Counted from the first letter of the stretch, positions 18,836-27,699 are shown. The stretch: DNA of 33,391 nt from Clostridiales bacterium (GCA_004553715.1 SFKP01000003.1:1-33391), one strand, 5' to 3'. Numbers and translations: made by a program. Notes: a model not told the origin generated them from the sequence alone.

Positions 18836-19376
18836 TACCATAAGACGAATCTTAAGAAGTTGTGTTTATTTTATATTAATATGCTTAATTTTGTATAATA
18901 TTTTATATATGTTCAACAATGTTTTTAAAAGTAAAAAATACGCAAAAATTTTTAATATATATATTTCAACTGAAAAAGAAAACGAAATGGCTCCAACAAT
19001 TAAAAAAAATAGTTTAATAATAGGTGTTAAAATCAAAGAAGAAGACATAAAAGAAAAACAAATTATAGGCTATGACATTGATAATTCAATTAAATATCAC
19101 AGATTAATAAAAATAAACAATAATGATAATGAGATTATTTATATAACAAAAGCAGATAGTAACTATAATATAGATATTGAATATAAACAAAGAGAAAATA
19201 TAAAGTCAAGAATACTAATAAATATTCCAAATTTGGGTTTTTTATTTAAAATTTTTGAAAGTAAGATAACAACCAGTATAATTATAATTTATCTTATTTT
19301 AAAATTTAATATTAATAAATATAAATTTATATTAAGTAATAAGAGAAAAAAACAAAGAGAAACAAATAATAAATAA
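18795..19376 (+). CDS. Signal-peptidase-like protein lacking the catalytic serine
   Basis: About 193 residues with the same layout as its upstream neighbour: N-terminal membrane segment (about 22-40), a SipW-like body and a C-terminal hydrophobic segment. The position of the nucleophile reads NEMAP, with Glu64 where Ser is expected. The histidine is kept (YHRLIKI, His102) and TKADSN replaces TKGDNN. It should therefore be inactive as a Ser/His peptidase; it could be a regulator, chaperone or subunit. It overlaps the upstream gene by 41 bases in another frame. That is true overlap, not a frameshift, because each gene has its own complete fold. A TTG at 18789 is an alternative start; the ribosome site is weak for both. 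Confidence 0.65.
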   Translation: MKNSLGQFKRKTNNTIRRILRSCVYFILICLILYNILYMFNNVFKSKKYAKIFNIYISTEKENEMAPTIKKNSLIIGVKIKEEDIKEKQIIGYDIDNSIKYHRLIKINNNDNEIIYITKADSNYNIDIEYKQRENIKSRILINIPNLGFLFKIFESKITTSIIIIYLILKFNINKYKFILSNKRKKQRETNNK

Positions 19377-19377
19377 C

Positions 19378-19416
19378 AAAAAAAGATATGTGTTACAAAA
19401 TATACATATCTTTTTT
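19378..19416. terminator. Hairpin terminator between convergent genes
   Basis: AAAAAAAGATATGT (19378-19391) pairs with ACATATCTTTTTT (19404-19416). A- and T-tracts on both sides make it suitable for both strands. It ends the 8050-19376 transcript and the minus-strand gene at 19422. Confidence 0.8.
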
Positions 19417-19421
19417 AAATT

Positions 19422-20399
19422 TTATTTTTGTTTTTTTCTGTTTTTAGCTAAAATTGGAAAACCTTCATATATTATTTTAAAAAAGTGAAAATCTTCTAAT
19501 TCATTAAACTCTAAACAAGATAAATACACATCTAATTCATCTAGGGTTTTACAAGCAGTAATTATAGCTGGGTGCAAATTATAATTAGAAAACAGTTCAA
19601 TTGCTAATTTTAATGCATCTTTTTTTGTACCATGTTCTCTTTCAACAATTAATTTATAAGCTTCTTTAAATCTTGAAACAGACGTAACTTTATAATTTGC
19701 AAGAGGTATGGTATATAATTTTTCCACAACATCAGATAATGATGAGTAAGTACCAGGATTTTTTCTCATCGCTTTCCTTAAATCGCTTATTTTATAAGGC
19801 AAAGTAACTAGGCCAGTAATTTGAGATATATTTAAGGTGTTTTCAATGATAGGTAATTTATCTGTAGAAATTTCTGCTTCTTTTGATTGATTTTCACGAG
19901 TAGCCGTTGCTATACTATTTACATCGTCAGATATGGTATCTAATATATCTAAGTTATCAACAGAAATATATTCAGAGATATCAACCATAAGCATAGAATG
20001 AATAAACTGCTCTATTTCAAAATTATTTTTTAATATTTTAGCTGTTACCGAATCAAGTTTCTTATTATATTTTGATATTTTATTAATGATATTTGAATAA
20101 TCTAAGGAATCTAAGTTGAACATCAAATTATCTAATATATCTAATAGATTATTATATAAAGCGATATTTTGATGTATTAATGATAAATAATTACTTGCAT
20201 CTGATATCAATTTTGTAATTTCATCAGAAAGAATAGAGTCAACATCAATATTACTCATAAAGTTTTTAAAAAATACTAATATTTGTTTACTATAGGTTTT
20301 CTGACAATCCAAAAAAGAATTAATAGAACTAACTTCTATGTTTATAAGCTTTATGATATTATTTTTATTTGTATTTTTGCGTGCATTAAACTTTATCAT
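19422..20399 (-). CDS. Helical protein of unknown function
   Basis: A 325-residue protein starting at ATG 20399-20397 with GGAGG five bases upstream; a TTG at 20411 overlaps that site and is less likely. No signal peptide or membrane helix is visible. Residues 1-170 look like long Asn/Ile/Asp-rich helices. Residues about 190-325 form a more complex domain with LPYKISDLRKAMRKNP, KLYTIPLANYKV and a helical end. I recognise no family. It stands alone on the minus strand inside the surface locus, with its own structured upstream region (20480-20577). It carries no in-frame CGG. Confidence 0.7.
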   Translation of the reverse strand: MIKFNARKNTNKNNIIKLINIEVSSINSFLDCQKTYSKQILVFFKNFMSNIDVDSILSDEITKLISDASNYLSLIHQNIALYNNLLDILDNLMFNLDSLDYSNIINKISKYNKKLDSVTAKILKNNFEIEQFIHSMLMVDISEYISVDNLDILDTISDDVNSIATATRENQSKEAEISTDKLPIIENTLNISQITGLVTLPYKISDLRKAMRKNPGTYSSLSDVVEKLYTIPLANYKVTSVSRFKEAYKLIVEREHGTKKDALKLAIELFSNYNLHPAIITACKTLDELDVYLSCLEFNELEDFHFFKIIYEGFPILAKNRKKQK

Positions 20400-20479
20400 T
20401 TGTACCTCCAACTTATAACTATAATTATAAACATTTTAAATAAAAATAGCAACACTAAAATAAAAATTTATTAGATAAA

Positions 20480-20577
20480 TGGAGTGCTCTTCGATACGCT
20501 CCATCTTGCAGAGCGTAGGACATTTTCCTTCTTCAGGTTCGAAAAAAACGTACTACATTTCCTAAGGAAATAGTACA
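20480..20577. other. Structured intergenic region with a minus-strand terminator hairpin
   Basis: The 313-base gap between 20399 and 20713 contains two structured parts and is otherwise AT-rich. First, TACGCTC (20495-20501) pairs with GAGCGTA (20511-20517); GGAGTG (20481-20486) can instead pair with CGCTCC (20497-20502), so the two stems exclude each other. Second, GTACTA-CA-TTTCC (20550-20562) pairs with GGAAATAGTAC (20566-20576). On the minus strand this stem is followed by G and seven T, making a good intrinsic terminator upstream of the minus-strand gene at 20399. It could be an attenuator leader or the end of a small antisense RNA. No known riboswitch class recognised. Confidence 0.5.
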
Positions 20578-20633
20578 TCTATTAAAACTATTAACTAATA
20601 ACAAATAGTGTAGAAAATAATATAAAAAATACC

Positions 20634-20662
20634 TTGAAAAAAGTATAACGGTATGATATAGT
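20634..20662 (+). promoter_or_regulatory. SigmaA promoter for the second surface operon
   Basis: TTGAAA (20634-20639), a 17-base spacer and TATAGT (20657-20662). About 45 bases further is the strong GGAGGGG site and ATG of the gene at 20713. Confidence 0.7.
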
Positions 20663-20712
20663 AATTACATTAATTATAGTATATTTATAATTAAAATCAT
20701 AGGAGGGGAAAT

Positions 20713-21237
20713 ATGAAAAGAATTATTGGTAACATAGTTATTACCATATATGCATTAATTGCCGTATTTACAACAGTTTGTTTATTATCATATAATCAAT
20801 ATAAAGTAAGTGAGTTCGGAGATTATTCATTTATTTTAGTGACAAATGAGGAATTAGTTCCAAATTATAATAAAGGAGATTTAGTAATTGCAAAATCAGG
20901 GAATAAAAGTAAGATTGAAATAGGCGATAACATATTTTTCTATACAACACAAGAAAAACAAGTGGATATAGCATTAGCAGAGGTAACAGGGAAAGAGATT
21001 GTGTCACCAACAGAGATAACTTTTACAATAGGAGAAGATCATAAAATATCTAGTAAAAATGTAATAGGTATATCAAATGATGCAAAAGCTATTTCAAAAG
21101 TTGGAGGTATTTTATCAGTTCTTGAATCAAAATGGGGATTTTTATTTTTAATAGTCTTCCCATCATTGCTAGCTTTCTTGTATGAGATTACAGTAGTGTT
21201 TTCAGAAATAAAAAATGCGAAAAAAGAAGGTAAATAA
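20713..21237 (+). CDS. Signal-peptidase-like membrane protein lacking catalytic residues
   Basis: A 174-residue protein with an N-terminal membrane segment (about 6-27) and a C-terminal one (about 142-163). The middle follows the S26B fold: NEELVPNYNKGDLVIAKSG aligns with the S-M-x-P...GD.V.. block, but Glu47 stands in place of Ser. The His-Arg element is also missing (DIALAEVTGKE instead). ISSKNVIGI matches the later conserved strand. It is thus a pseudo-peptidase, like the product of 18795 but lacking both residues. It opens the second operon and lies just upstream of a TasA-like gene. Start ATG follows AGGAGGGG. Possible role in presenting or anchoring substrates; unproven. Confidence 0.7.
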   Translation: MKRIIGNIVITIYALIAVFTTVCLLSYNQYKVSEFGDYSFILVTNEELVPNYNKGDLVIAKSGNKSKIEIGDNIFFYTTQEKQVDIALAEVTGKEIVSPTEITFTIGEDHKISSKNVIGISNDAKAISKVGGILSVLESKWGFLFLIVFPSLLAFLYEITVVFSEIKNAKKEGK

Positions 21238-21249
21238 AATAAGGTTGTA

Positions 21250-21871
21250 ATGCAAAAAAAAATAATAAAAAGAGTTTTAATTATAATAATATTATTTATG
21301 ATTATAACATGGGCATATAAAATAATGAAAACATATGCCCTTTTTTATAGTGAAGGCGAAGGAAGAATATCACAAAGGAATGCTACTTGGACCATTTATC
21401 TAAATGGAACCAATGTATCTCGGAGAAAACAGTAATAAATTTACTGTAGATAATTTCGAAGTAGAAACAAGCGACCATGTAGAAGAAGGCTTTATTGCAC
21501 CAGGAATAAAAGGGTGCTTTTATATTATTTTGGATCCTAAAAATACAGATGTATCATTAAAATATTCAATAAAATTAGATGAAACTAGCTTAATAAATGA
21601 TAAAATAAACATCATTTCCATTGAAGAAATTGAACAAAACAAACAGCTAGTACAAACTGAAGAGGATACGTATACAGGAGTTATTACTTTGGATGATATA
21701 AGACAAGGGAAAACTGACAAAATAAAAGTAACAATTGAATGGGTAAATGATGAAGAAAATAATAGCATGGATACTACATTAGGTACTTTACAAGAGTATT
21801 CTTTAAAAATACCGGTAAATGTAATTGCAACTCAATATTTAGGAGAAACAATAAATGAGTATACTCCGTGA
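21250..21871 (+). CDS. TasA/camelysin-like secreted protein, read through a +1 shift at CGG
   Basis: The protein begins with a basic residue patch and a membrane segment, then TYALFYSEGEGRISQRNATW, typical of SipW-dependent signal regions. The zero frame reads NGTNVS, meets CGG at 21421 and would stop after RRKQ. Skipping the C gives NGTNVS-GENSNKFTVDNF and continues to TGA/TAA-free DNA until 21871, 206 residues in total. The +1 part contains camelysin-family features: GFIAPGIKGCFYI, KVTIEWVNDEENN, then an MDTTLG element. It lies 12 bases after the pseudo-peptidase and 27 bases before a SipW gene, so these three probably form a unit. The ribosome site (AAGG) is weak. Confidence 0.8.
21421..21424 (+). 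other. CGG +1 recoding site (CGGA), TasA-like codon 58
   Basis: Zero frame: AAT GTA TCT CGG AGA AAA CAG TAA. With the C skipped: TCT c GGA GAA AAC AGT, which continues for 148 more residues of camelysin-like sequence. Confidence 0.8.
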
Positions 21872-21888
21872 TACTATTTGGAGGAAAT

Positions 21889-21924
21889 ATGATTAACAAT
21901 GAAAATATTAAAAAATATTTTTGA
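21889..21924 (+). CDS. Possible 11-codon leader ORF overlapping the sipW start
   Basis: ATG 21889 is four bases after GGAGG (21880-21884) and gives MINNENIKKYF then TGA. The sipW-like ATG at 21899 is in another frame and 14 bases from the same site. The short ORF could couple or tune sipW translation, or be chance. Confidence 0.25.
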   Translation: MINNENIKKYF

Positions 21925-22387
21925 GATAATATTGGATATAATAATGGCTATTGTTATATTACTTATAGCTATAGCAATATTTTATATTATACAAACAAAA
22001 GTACAAAAGAAATCATTTGCAAATATTATGGGTTATACAGTATTGGAAGTTATAACAGGAAGTATGGCAAATACAATAAATGTAGAAGACTTTATAATTG
22101 TAAAAATAGGAGATACGATATATGAAAATGATATTATTGTTTATCAAGATGGAGAAGATTTAATTACACACAGACTAATAAAAATAGATGGAGATAAGCT
22201 AATAACAAAAGGAGATGCAAATAATAGCAAAGATGTCCCTATAAATAAATCTCAAGTTATTGGGAAAGTAAAATATATTATTCCAAAAGCAGGAATATGG
22301 AAACAAGTGCTAACAGAACCGTCAGTCTTAATATCACTTTTATTATTTATAATTATAATAACCGTGATTACATATTACAAGCCATAA
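21899..22387 (+). CDS. Signal peptidase I, SipW type, predicted active
   Basis: A 162-residue membrane protein with an N-terminal membrane segment (about 8-31) and a C-terminal one (about 142-159). The nucleophile is Ser55 in ITGSMANT; the base is His91 in ITHRLIKI; TKGDANNSKD follows as the conserved aspartate box. It stands directly after a TasA-like substrate gene and before two more secreted proteins, so it is the likely processing enzyme of this operon. The GGAGG site lies 14 bases upstream, which is longer than usual, and an overlapping short ORF at 21889 uses it better. Confidence 0.85.
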   Translation: MKILKNIFEIILDIIMAIVILLIAIAIFYIIQTKVQKKSFANIMGYTVLEVITGSMANTINVEDFIIVKIGDTIYENDIIVYQDGEDLITHRLIKIDGDKLITKGDANNSKDVPINKSQVIGKVKYIIPKAGIWKQVLTEPSVLISLLLFIIIITVITYYKP

Positions 22388-22408
22388 TATAGGGGGAAAG
22401 AGAGCAAT

Positions 22409-22984
22409 ATGAAGAAGAAAAACGAAGTAAGAAAGCGCATAATAAAATTATTAATCTTAGTTTTTGTATTAATTTTGCTAATTAAAATGATATCATTTAC
22501 ATATTCAAAATACGAAAGCAGGGCAAACACAAAGCCAAATATTATAGTTGCTTTTTATGTTTTAAATAAAGATTATCAGTCAATGAATTTAAATTTAGAT
22601 GAATTATTCCCAAGGGAAGAGCCATATATATATACTTTTTCAATATCAAATACCAAAGGTCAAAAAAGATGCCAAACAGATTTAGAATATGAGTTATCGA
22701 TAAAGACTACAACTAATTTACCTATAACTTATGAATTATATAAAAACCAAAATTATAATGATGATAATGCTACAAGTATAAAAAAGACAGATGAAATAAT
22801 TCAAGATGAAGATGGTACATATTTTAGAATAATTACAACAGAAACAGAGAGTTTTAGCTTTAGAGAAGATGAAACCAATATATATCAATTAGTAGTACAT
22901 TTTCCCCAAGAATATAATACGATAAATTATCAAGATATTATAGAAGGAATAGAAATAACTGTAAATTCTAAACAAATAATCTAG
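22409..22984 (+). CDS. TasA-like secreted protein
   Basis: A 191-residue protein with a basic N-terminus, one membrane segment (about 11-30) and then FTYSKYES, the TYSKY/TYAKY motif that follows the hydrophobic part of SipW-dependent precursors. The mature part is beta-rich (FYVLNKDYQ, PYIYTFSISNT, YELSIKTTTNLPITYELY), as expected for a TasA/camelysin fold. It sits 21 bases after the sipW-like gene, after a GGGGGAAAG ribosome site, so it is a likely substrate. Specific function unknown; fibre subunit or coat protein is an inference from the family. Confidence 0.75.
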   Translation: MKKKNEVRKRIIKLLILVFVLILLIKMISFTYSKYESRANTKPNIIVAFYVLNKDYQSMNLNLDELFPREEPYIYTFSISNTKGQKRCQTDLEYELSIKTTTNLPITYELYKNQNYNDDNATSIKKTDEIIQDEDGTYFRIITTETESFSFREDETNIYQLVVHFPQEYNTINYQDIIEGIEITVNSKQII

Positions 22985-23006
22985 ATTATAGAAAGGGAAT
23001 TTGAAC

Positions 23007-23927
23007 ATGCAGAAGAGAAATGTTTATAAAAGACAGCAAATAATAATATTGATACTTATATTATTATCATTAATAACAATATGTGCTTCTTTTGGTAGAT
23101 ATGTTATAAATGGGTTTAACAATTTTTTTGTTAGAACACAAGAATTTTATTTCTATAGTGATAAACTAAAAGACAATATGGCAATTTATCAAATAGAAAA
23201 TTGGACAGGTGTCGATCCATATACAATAACAATAAATATGAATAGTACAAATAATAATTTACAACGCACAAATTATGATATTCCATATGATATCCAATAT
23301 ACATGCACATCAAATGCGACCTGTCAATTAAGCAAAGAGCAAGGAATAATTTTAGCAAGCACAAATAGGGATTATTTTAATTTGGTGATAACTCCAAATA
23401 CTGTGTTAAGAGATAATGAAAAAGTTACAGTAACAATTACAGCGACATCAACAGGGAAATACTTTAAAACGTTAAGTGCAAAATTTACATTAGTAGTAGG
23501 ACAAGAAAGATTATCATATGAAATTGTAGATGCTGCTTCTAGCCAATATTTAGAAGTAAATCTAACAAATACATTATCTTATTATAAAGTAGAGACAGCT
23601 TTTGGAGAATATAATGTAGGAGATACTATAGATGTAGATACTTATTTAAATTTGTCTAATAGTGATAAAGAAAAATGTTATTCAGCAATTACGACACTTA
23701 CTTTTAATCCAGAAGATGTTCTATTAGACATGACAGACACGAATTATTTAAATGCGATATCAACAACAACAACCAATATTAATGGAAGCAATTATATTAA
23801 TAGTATAACGTTTAAAATAGATCCAATATCAAGTACAAAAGTTCGATTCTATAAAATGGATACTTCTCAAGATTATACATATCCGATAGTAAATGAAACT
23901 TCTATTATAAATGTAAGTTCGAGATAA
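23007..23927 (+). CDS. Secreted beta-rich protein, SipW-substrate-like
   Basis: A 306-residue protein starting at ATG 23007, nine bases after AAAGGG; a TTG at 23001 is too close to that site. A basic start and one membrane segment (about 9-29) are followed by SFGRYVINGFNNFF, reminiscent of the TYAKY region. The mature part is Thr/Asn-rich with beta-strand repeats and Ig-like elements (VTVTITATSTGKYFKTLSAK). Two cysteines are close together (YTCTSNATC), perhaps a disulfide. It continues the operon with the SipW gene at 21899. It is less typical of TasA than its neighbours, so the family call is tentative. Confidence 0.65.
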   Translation: MQKRNVYKRQQIIILILILLSLITICASFGRYVINGFNNFFVRTQEFYFYSDKLKDNMAIYQIENWTGVDPYTITINMNSTNNNLQRTNYDIPYDIQYTCTSNATCQLSKEQGIILASTNRDYFNLVITPNTVLRDNEKVTVTITATSTGKYFKTLSAKFTLVVGQERLSYEIVDAASSQYLEVNLTNTLSYYKVETAFGEYNVGDTIDVDTYLNLSNSDKEKCYSAITTLTFNPEDVLLDMTDTNYLNAISTTTTNINGSNYINSITFKIDPISSTKVRFYKMDTSQDYTYPIVNETSIINVSSR

Positions 23928-23951
23928 AAATAATATATGAAAGGAACAAAT

Positions 23952-24950
23952 ATGACAAATAATATAATGCTAGAATACATAAAGATAACGCAAAAAGAGA
24001 TATTAGAATATATGAAATTGATATTTGGCAATCAATACAGTAATAAACTTGCATTAAGATATATGGATGCATATCTTAATGTTAGATTTTACAACTTCTA
24101 TCCTAAAGACAACAATTTGCCATTTAGAAAAAATTATTTAAATGCAATAAAAGAAGAGGAAGCAAGCATATTAAGAAGCATGCCAGAAAAACAAAAATTA
24201 GTAGAACATATGGGATTATTTTTCTATTACATATTATATTTCGATAAAATTTCTTACAAAGTAGATATAGACGAGATGATAGAAAAACTTTATAAGATGA
24301 GAAAAAAAATCTTAGGAAAAGATGAACAAAACTTTAAAGACAAATTCTACAATATATATACATCATATTTAAATGAAAAAGAGGCTTTTTTAAAACAATT
24401 AAAAACAGATGAGTTTTTCTTAAAAATTACAGATTATGAAGGGGTCAATAATGCACATAAGGTTTTACTAAAATATAATATAAAGGTGCCAGAGATATAT
24501 AGTGGAATTAGTATAGAAAAAGCTTTTAATACAGGAATTATAGCAGAAGATAAATTAGAAGTGGAATACAATTTAATAACATTAAAAGTTTTAGATGATA
24601 TACTAAAAGGTAATTTTAAAAGGCAATATATAGTAGAATTCGCAATAAGTTTAATAGATAAACCTAAAAAAATGGCTAGAATTTTAAATATAATAGATAA
24701 TTCGGCTGTACAAGATAAAGTAAGTTTGCAAATTAAATATAAAGATTTTATGAATAATAAAGATACTATTTATGATTTAATGAGAAATGGATTTAAATTT
24801 TCTGTCATATTAGATGAAACTTTTGAACCAATATATACAAACTTTGAAAAACTAAATATTTTTCAATTTACAATTGCAAGTAAAAACTTAAAATACTTTG
24901 ATGAAATTATAGCAAATAAACCTATTATTAAAAAATTAATAGAGATATAA
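23952..24950 (+). CDS. Helical cytosolic protein, unknown function
   Basis: A 332-residue Lys/Ile-rich protein with no signal peptide or membrane segment. ATG 23952 has AAAGGA (23940-23945) six bases upstream; an in-frame ATG at 23937 lacks one. The motif KQLKTDEFFLKI resembles KQLDKDEFYIKI in the protein at 8162-9694, and both lie in the same locus next to secreted-protein genes. The C-terminal part is a set of helices without a recognisable enzyme motif. It precedes the McrB-like ATPase gene by 45 bases and may work with it. I recognise no family. Confidence 0.65.
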   Translation: MTNNIMLEYIKITQKEILEYMKLIFGNQYSNKLALRYMDAYLNVRFYNFYPKDNNLPFRKNYLNAIKEEEASILRSMPEKQKLVEHMGLFFYYILYFDKISYKVDIDEMIEKLYKMRKKILGKDEQNFKDKFYNIYTSYLNEKEAFLKQLKTDEFFLKITDYEGVNNAHKVLLKYNIKVPEIYSGISIEKAFNTGIIAEDKLEVEYNLITLKVLDDILKGNFKRQYIVEFAISLIDKPKKMARILNIIDNSAVQDKVSLQIKYKDFMNNKDTIYDLMRNGFKFSVILDETFEPIYTNFEKLNIFQFTIASKNLKYFDEIIANKPIIKKLIEI

Positions 24951-24995
24951 AATAATATTTATAGTAATGATACGTTATTTTAGAAAGGGAAAAAT

Positions 24996-26531
24996 ATGGG
25001 AACATTTACGAAATTTTTATATGATTTCTTAGGGCAATTTTTTGCAGGGATAAGTATAATGCTGAAAGGCATATGGAAAGGAATATGTGAATTAATAAAT
25101 ATACCTGCATATACAAAAGTAATTAATAACTATAAAAATGATTTTTCTATGCCAGAATGGTTATTAGTAGGTATAGCAATAGGATTAATCGTACTAACAA
25201 TAGGATTGGCTGTGTTTTTAATAATCTTTACAGTGAGAAAATATGCTAAAATAAGGAAAAAGACAATAGATCAAGACGCTATGCTACAAGAAATTGCCTC
25301 CTTAAATGACAAAGTTGTTAGATTAGTAAAAGAAAAAGATGAAATTTTGGCAATGAAAGTATCACAATTAGGATTAAAACCTACAGATAGTCCAGAAGAA
25401 TCGATAGAGGAAAATACTTCTGAACAAGAAGAGAAAGACAATACAAATAAAGATACAAGATTTGCAAAATTATCTACAATTGATGAACAATTTGTAAATT
25501 ATAAAATAAAAGACTACGGAAATAATTTCACATTACCAGAATTTTGCGAACATTTTAGAAATTTTGCAGCATCAAGATTACACCTTTATTATACATCAGA
25601 TATGATGAGATTATTTATATCTGCACTTGCTTCTACTAAACTTGTAATATTACAAGGTATATCTGGTACAGGTAAAACTTCTCTTGCATATGCTTGGGGA
25701 AAATTTTTAAAACATGATTCATGTGTTGCATCTGTACAGCCATCATGGAGAGATAGAACTGAATTGTTTGGATATTTTAATGAATTTACAAAAAAATTTA
25801 ATGAAACAGAAGTATTAAAAGAAATGTATAAAGCAGGATATACTGATGATGTTTATACTATTATATTAGATGAGATGAACATAGCACGTGTGGAATACTA
25901 TTTTGCTGAAATGCTATCAATTTTGGAGATGCCAAATAAAGATGAATGGGTAATAGAGATTGTCCCAAGTAGTTGGAAAACTGATCCTAAAAAATTAAAA
26001 GAAGGTAAATTAAAAATACCACCTAATATGTGGTATATTGGAACAATTAATAATGATGACTCTACTTTCATGGTTACTGATAAAGTGTATGATAGAGCGA
26101 TGCCAATAGATATAAATGACAAAGGACAAGTTTTTGAACCAATCGATATGCCACCATTAGATGTAAATTATTCATATTTAGATAAACTGTTTTCAAAAGC
26201 AATGCAAGAACATCCTTTATCAGATGATATTTTAGCAAAAATTGAACAAATGGATGATTATACAATTAAACATTTCCGTATTGCTTTTGGTAACCGTATT
26301 GTGGCACACATGAAAAAATTTGTGCCGGTATATGTAGCATGTGGGGGAGACGAAATAGCTGGAGTAGATTACTTTATGGCAAAGAAAGTTTTAAGAAAAT
26401 TTGAACAGTTAAATATTTCATATATTAGAGATGAAATATTACCATATGTGGAATTCCTTGAAAAAACTTTTGGTAAAGGTAAAATGAAGGAATGTATAGA
26501 TTACATGATGAGATTAAAGAAACTTACATAA
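24996..26531 (+). CDS. Membrane-anchored McrB-like AAA+ ATPase
   Basis: A 511-residue protein. Residues 1-54 are amphipathic, one clear membrane helix lies at about 55-80, and a coiled, acidic linker runs to about 160. The AAA+ domain has Walker A GISGTGKT (221-228), Walker B TIILDEMN (288-295), a sensor-1 stretch GTINNDDST and an Arg-finger candidate in DKVYDRAMP. VQPSWRDRTELFGYFN between the Walker motifs is typical of the McrB/dynein-related AAA_5 group. The membrane anchor in place of a DNA-recognition domain is unusual for McrB. It is followed directly by a DUF2357-like gene, the usual kind of partner for McrB-like ATPases, and by a sipW gene. Role in surface assembly or defence is undecided. 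Confidence 0.8.
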   Translation: MGTFTKFLYDFLGQFFAGISIMLKGIWKGICELINIPAYTKVINNYKNDFSMPEWLLVGIAIGLIVLTIGLAVFLIIFTVRKYAKIRKKTIDQDAMLQEIASLNDKVVRLVKEKDEILAMKVSQLGLKPTDSPEESIEENTSEQEEKDNTNKDTRFAKLSTIDEQFVNYKIKDYGNNFTLPEFCEHFRNFAASRLHLYYTSDMMRLFISALASTKLVILQGISGTGKTSLAYAWGKFLKHDSCVASVQPSWRDRTELFGYFNEFTKKFNETEVLKEMYKAGYTDDVYTIILDEMNIARVEYYFAEMLSILEMPNKDEWVIEIVPSSWKTDPKKLKEGKLKIPPNMWYIGTINNDDSTFMVTDKVYDRAMPIDINDKGQVFEPIDMPPLDVNYSYLDKLFSKAMQEHPLSDDILAKIEQMDDYTIKHFRIAFGNRIVAHMKKFVPVYVACGGDEIAGVDYFMAKKVLRKFEQLNISYIRDEILPYVEFLEKTFGKGKMKECIDYMMRLKKLT

Positions 26532-26549
26532 AACAAATAAGGAGAAATA

Positions 26550-27699
26550 ATGGAGAATTCAAAGTTAATTGATATTTACCAATCTGCAAATGAGAATCAA
26601 GAAAAATTGTTTAAAAAAAACATAAATTCTACTTTGCATGTTAAACAGGAAAGTGAAAAAATAATAAAAGATACAGAATGGATAGAAATAATGGAAAGAA
26701 CAATACCATATATAGATAATATATTGCGTAATCCCAATCGTTTTATTATCAATGAAGAAGAAATTGTAAAAATAGAACGTGCAAGAAGAATAACAGTTGA
26801 AAGCATAAAAAACTTATCGAAAAATACTAGCTTTATACAAGAAATAGATGAAAATCGGAGATGTTAAACCTTCGAAAATATTAAATATAGATAAAGAAGA
26901 AAGCTATGACACGTATGAAAATAAGCTTATATATACATTAATCCAAAATATGAAAATCTTTGTAAGTCGAAAGAAAAAAACATTAGAACAATTTCAAAAT
27001 GAAATAGGGAAAAATGATAGACAATTTGATTATGAAGCGCGCTCACAAGTGGGAAAAGAACAAGTAAATATAAATGTATCGCTTAATGCAAAAAAGACAT
27101 CTCAAGATGCAAAAAATGATCCAGATAGCATAGATAATATTTTAAAGAGAATTGAAAATTTAGAGATAAAAATATTAGATTTGACTTGTAATAATGTTTA
27201 TAAAATTATAGATAAAAAACATATTACTTTAGTTAGAGATCCGATAAAAAAGACAAATGTTATTTTAAAAAATGTAAATTTTCAATATGCAATGCAACTT
27301 TGGCATTATTTAAAAGATAATATAGATGACAAAACAAGAAAAACAGGTGAAAATAAAGAATATGATGATGACACAGAATTAAAAGATATGATGGATGAAT
27401 CTTTCTTTATAAATTATCTCATAATTAACAGCATGAATAAGGATAATCAAGATTTATTTGATGATAAAGAGCAAAAAAGAGAAATGCAGAATATTATTAT
27501 TAGCAAAATGCTTGAAAGAGTTGTTGAAATAGATGATAATATATCACAAGAAGAATTTACAGAAATGCTAGGAGAAAAATTTGCTGTTATTAAATATAAA
27601 AAGCAAGCTACTATAAAAGAAATACAGTATATTTTTAGTAAGCATATAGAAGAATATTTAGAAAATATCAAAAAAATAAGGAGAAGAAATGTTAAATAA
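26550..27699 (+). CDS. DUF2357-like partner of the McrB-like ATPase, read through a +1 shift at CGG
   Basis: Start ATG 26550 follows AAGGAG. The zero frame runs 102 codons to EIDEN, meets CGG at 26856 and would stop two codons later (RRC). Skipping the C gives EIDEN-GDVKPSKILNIDKEESYDTYENKLIYTL... and an open frame to 27699, 382 residues in all. The ESYDTYENKL stretch resembles the start of the DUF2357/McrC-like nuclease-fold region, which normally pairs with McrB-type ATPases; this is from memory and catalytic residues cannot be placed with certainty. The C-terminus is helical and basic. It is 18 bases after the ATPase gene and overlaps the next sipW gene by 11 bases, so all are co-translated. 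Confidence 0.75.
26856..26859 (+). other. CGG +1 recoding site (CGGA), DUF2357-like codon 103
   Basis: Zero frame: GAT GAA AAT CGG AGA TGT TAA. With the C skipped: AAT c GGA GAT GTT AAA CCT, which continues for 279 more residues. It is the only in-frame CGG in the gene. Confidence 0.8.
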
